Source of the DNA: Thauera sp. K11 | GTDB taxonomy: Bacteria > Pseudomonadota > Gammaproteobacteria > Burkholderiales > Rhodocyclaceae | Assembly (NCBI RefSeq): GCF_002354895.1 | Contig: NZ_CP023439.1 | Location: forward strand, 5,084,001-5,148,000 | Direction: 5' to 3' | DNA: 64,000 nucleotides | Shown here: one piece after another, positions 63,258 through 64,000 of the stretch | Layout of the letters: each line of letters begins with the position of its first letter | Numbering within the stretch: the stretch's first letter is position 1 | Program-made: the position numbers and the translations under genes | Notes under the pieces: generated by a model | What the model was told of the DNA's origin: nothing | The model's database searches: none | What the model saw: the letters and a program-made list of their open reading frames with translations, nothing else

Positions 63258-64000
63258 GATCAAGCGACGAAGTGCATGTGGTGGATGCCTTGGCGATCAC
63301 AGGCGATGAAGGACGTGTAAGCCTGCGAAAAGCTTCGGGGAGCTGGCAATAGAGCTTTGATCCGGAGATGTCCGAATGGGGAAACCCACCCCGCAAGGGG
63401 TATCCCAGACCGAATCCATAGGTCTGAGGAGGCGAACGCGGCGAACTGAAACATCTAAGTAGCCGCAGGAACAGAAATCAACCGAGATTCCGTAAGTAGT
63501 GGCGAGCGAACACGGAAGAGCCTGCACGACAAAACCATCAGCTTAGCAAAACGGTCTGGAAAGTCCGACGATACAGGGTGAGAGTCCCGTATGCGAAAAG
63601 CCGGTGGCGGGTCTGAGCGTGCGACAAGTAGGGCGGGACACGTGTAATCCTGTCTGAAGATGGGGGGACCATCCTCCAAGGCTAAATACTCGTGATCGAC
63701 CGATAGTGAACCAGTACCGTGAGGGAAAGGCGAAAAGAACCCCGGGAGGGGAGTGAAATAGATCCTGAAACCGCATGCATACAAACAGTGGGAGCCTCGA
63801 AAGGGGTGACTGCGTACCTTTTGTATAATGGGTCAGCGACTTACGTTCTGTAGCGAGCTTAACCGAGTAGGGGAGGCGTAGCGAAAGCGAGTCTGATAAG
63901 GGCGTCGTAGTTGCAGGGCGTAGACCCGAAACCGGATGATCTATCCATGGCCAGGATGAAGGTGCCGTAACAGGTACTGGAGGTCCGAACCCACTAACGT
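63258..64000 (+). rRNA. rrl: 23S ribosomal RNA (5' part, runs off the window)
   Basis: About 740 nt of the large-subunit rRNA. The 5' end is set at the segment matching the E. coli start (AAGCGACxAAG, then GTGGTGGATGCCTTGGC); the helix strand CGATGAAGGACGTG and the GGGGAAACCCACCC and GTACCGTGAGGGAAAGG segments confirm identity. The end lies outside the window. Confidence 0.95.

Overview
The window is GC-rich chromosomal DNA from a betaproteobacterium, most likely a member of the Rhodocyclales (Azoarcus/Thauera group, Zoogloeaceae). The evidence is the 16S rRNA sequence, the gene orders (rpsF-priB-rpsR-rplI-dnaB, algH-ruvX-pyrR-pyrB-pyrC', pilT/pilU next to yggS-proC-yggT-yggU, pilG-pilH-pilI-pilJ-chpA) and a c551-type cytochrome of the kind used by denitrifiers. 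The genus call is inference. No insertion sequence, prophage, integrase or CRISPR array was seen; this is core genome with a strong emphasis on signalling.

Layout. 1-14.6 kb is rich in cyclic di-GMP signalling: a PAS-GAF-GGDEF cyclase, a small cytochrome c, then on the minus strand a ferredoxin-type reductase, a YuxH-like HDOD protein, an HDOD-histidine kinase and a receiver-PAS-GGDEF-EAL protein. A divergent SDR oxidoreductase and hemJ follow, then a CHASE2-PAS-GGDEF-EAL protein translationally coupled to a periplasmic LysM-FecR protein. 14.7-21.6 kb: mobA, an rlmL-type rRNA methyltransferase, the twitching ATPases pilU and pilT, and yggS-proC-yggT-yggU. 21.6-25.4 kb: algH-ruvX-pyrR-pyrB-pyrC', whose dihydroorotase lacks its metal-binding histidines. 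phrB follows. 27-36.5 kb: the Pil-Chp chemosensory operon pilG-pilH-pilI-pilJ-chpA with a rubredoxin gene upstream. 36.6-39.5 kb: thiD-like, thiE, hemL. 39.6-44.1 kb: a NarX/NarL-type two-component pair followed by a TonB-dependent receptor. 44.1-49.3 kb: mgtE, mtgA, tonB and an RNase II-family exonuclease. 49.3-49.7 kb: a gene-free stretch of three diverged ~95-bp repeats. 49.7-53 kb: the tightly overlapped series uppP, a YqiA-like esterase, a 76-codon methyltransferase remnant and rarD, then a DUF2478 gene. 53-57.6 kb: hrpA and a histidine-rich secreted protein. 57.7-60.8 kb: rpsF-priB-rpsR-rplI, a terminator, and dnaB. 60.8-64 kb: an rRNA operon with two tandem promoters, 16S, tRNA-Ile, tRNA-Ala and the first ~740 nt of 23S.

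How the genes work together. The two Pil sets belong together functionally: PilT and PilU retract type IV pili, and PilG/H/I/J/ChpA controls that motor. Three GGDEF proteins, all with intact active and inhibitory sites, plus two HDOD proteins suggest that the surface-attachment decision is integrated with cyclic di-GMP. The most noteworthy items are the HDOD-kinase signalling cluster, the LysM-FecR/CHASE2 pair, the catalytically dead dihydroorotase, the ThiD homologue lacking its catalytic Cys, the methyltransferase deletion remnant, and the rRNA operon placed directly behind dnaB.
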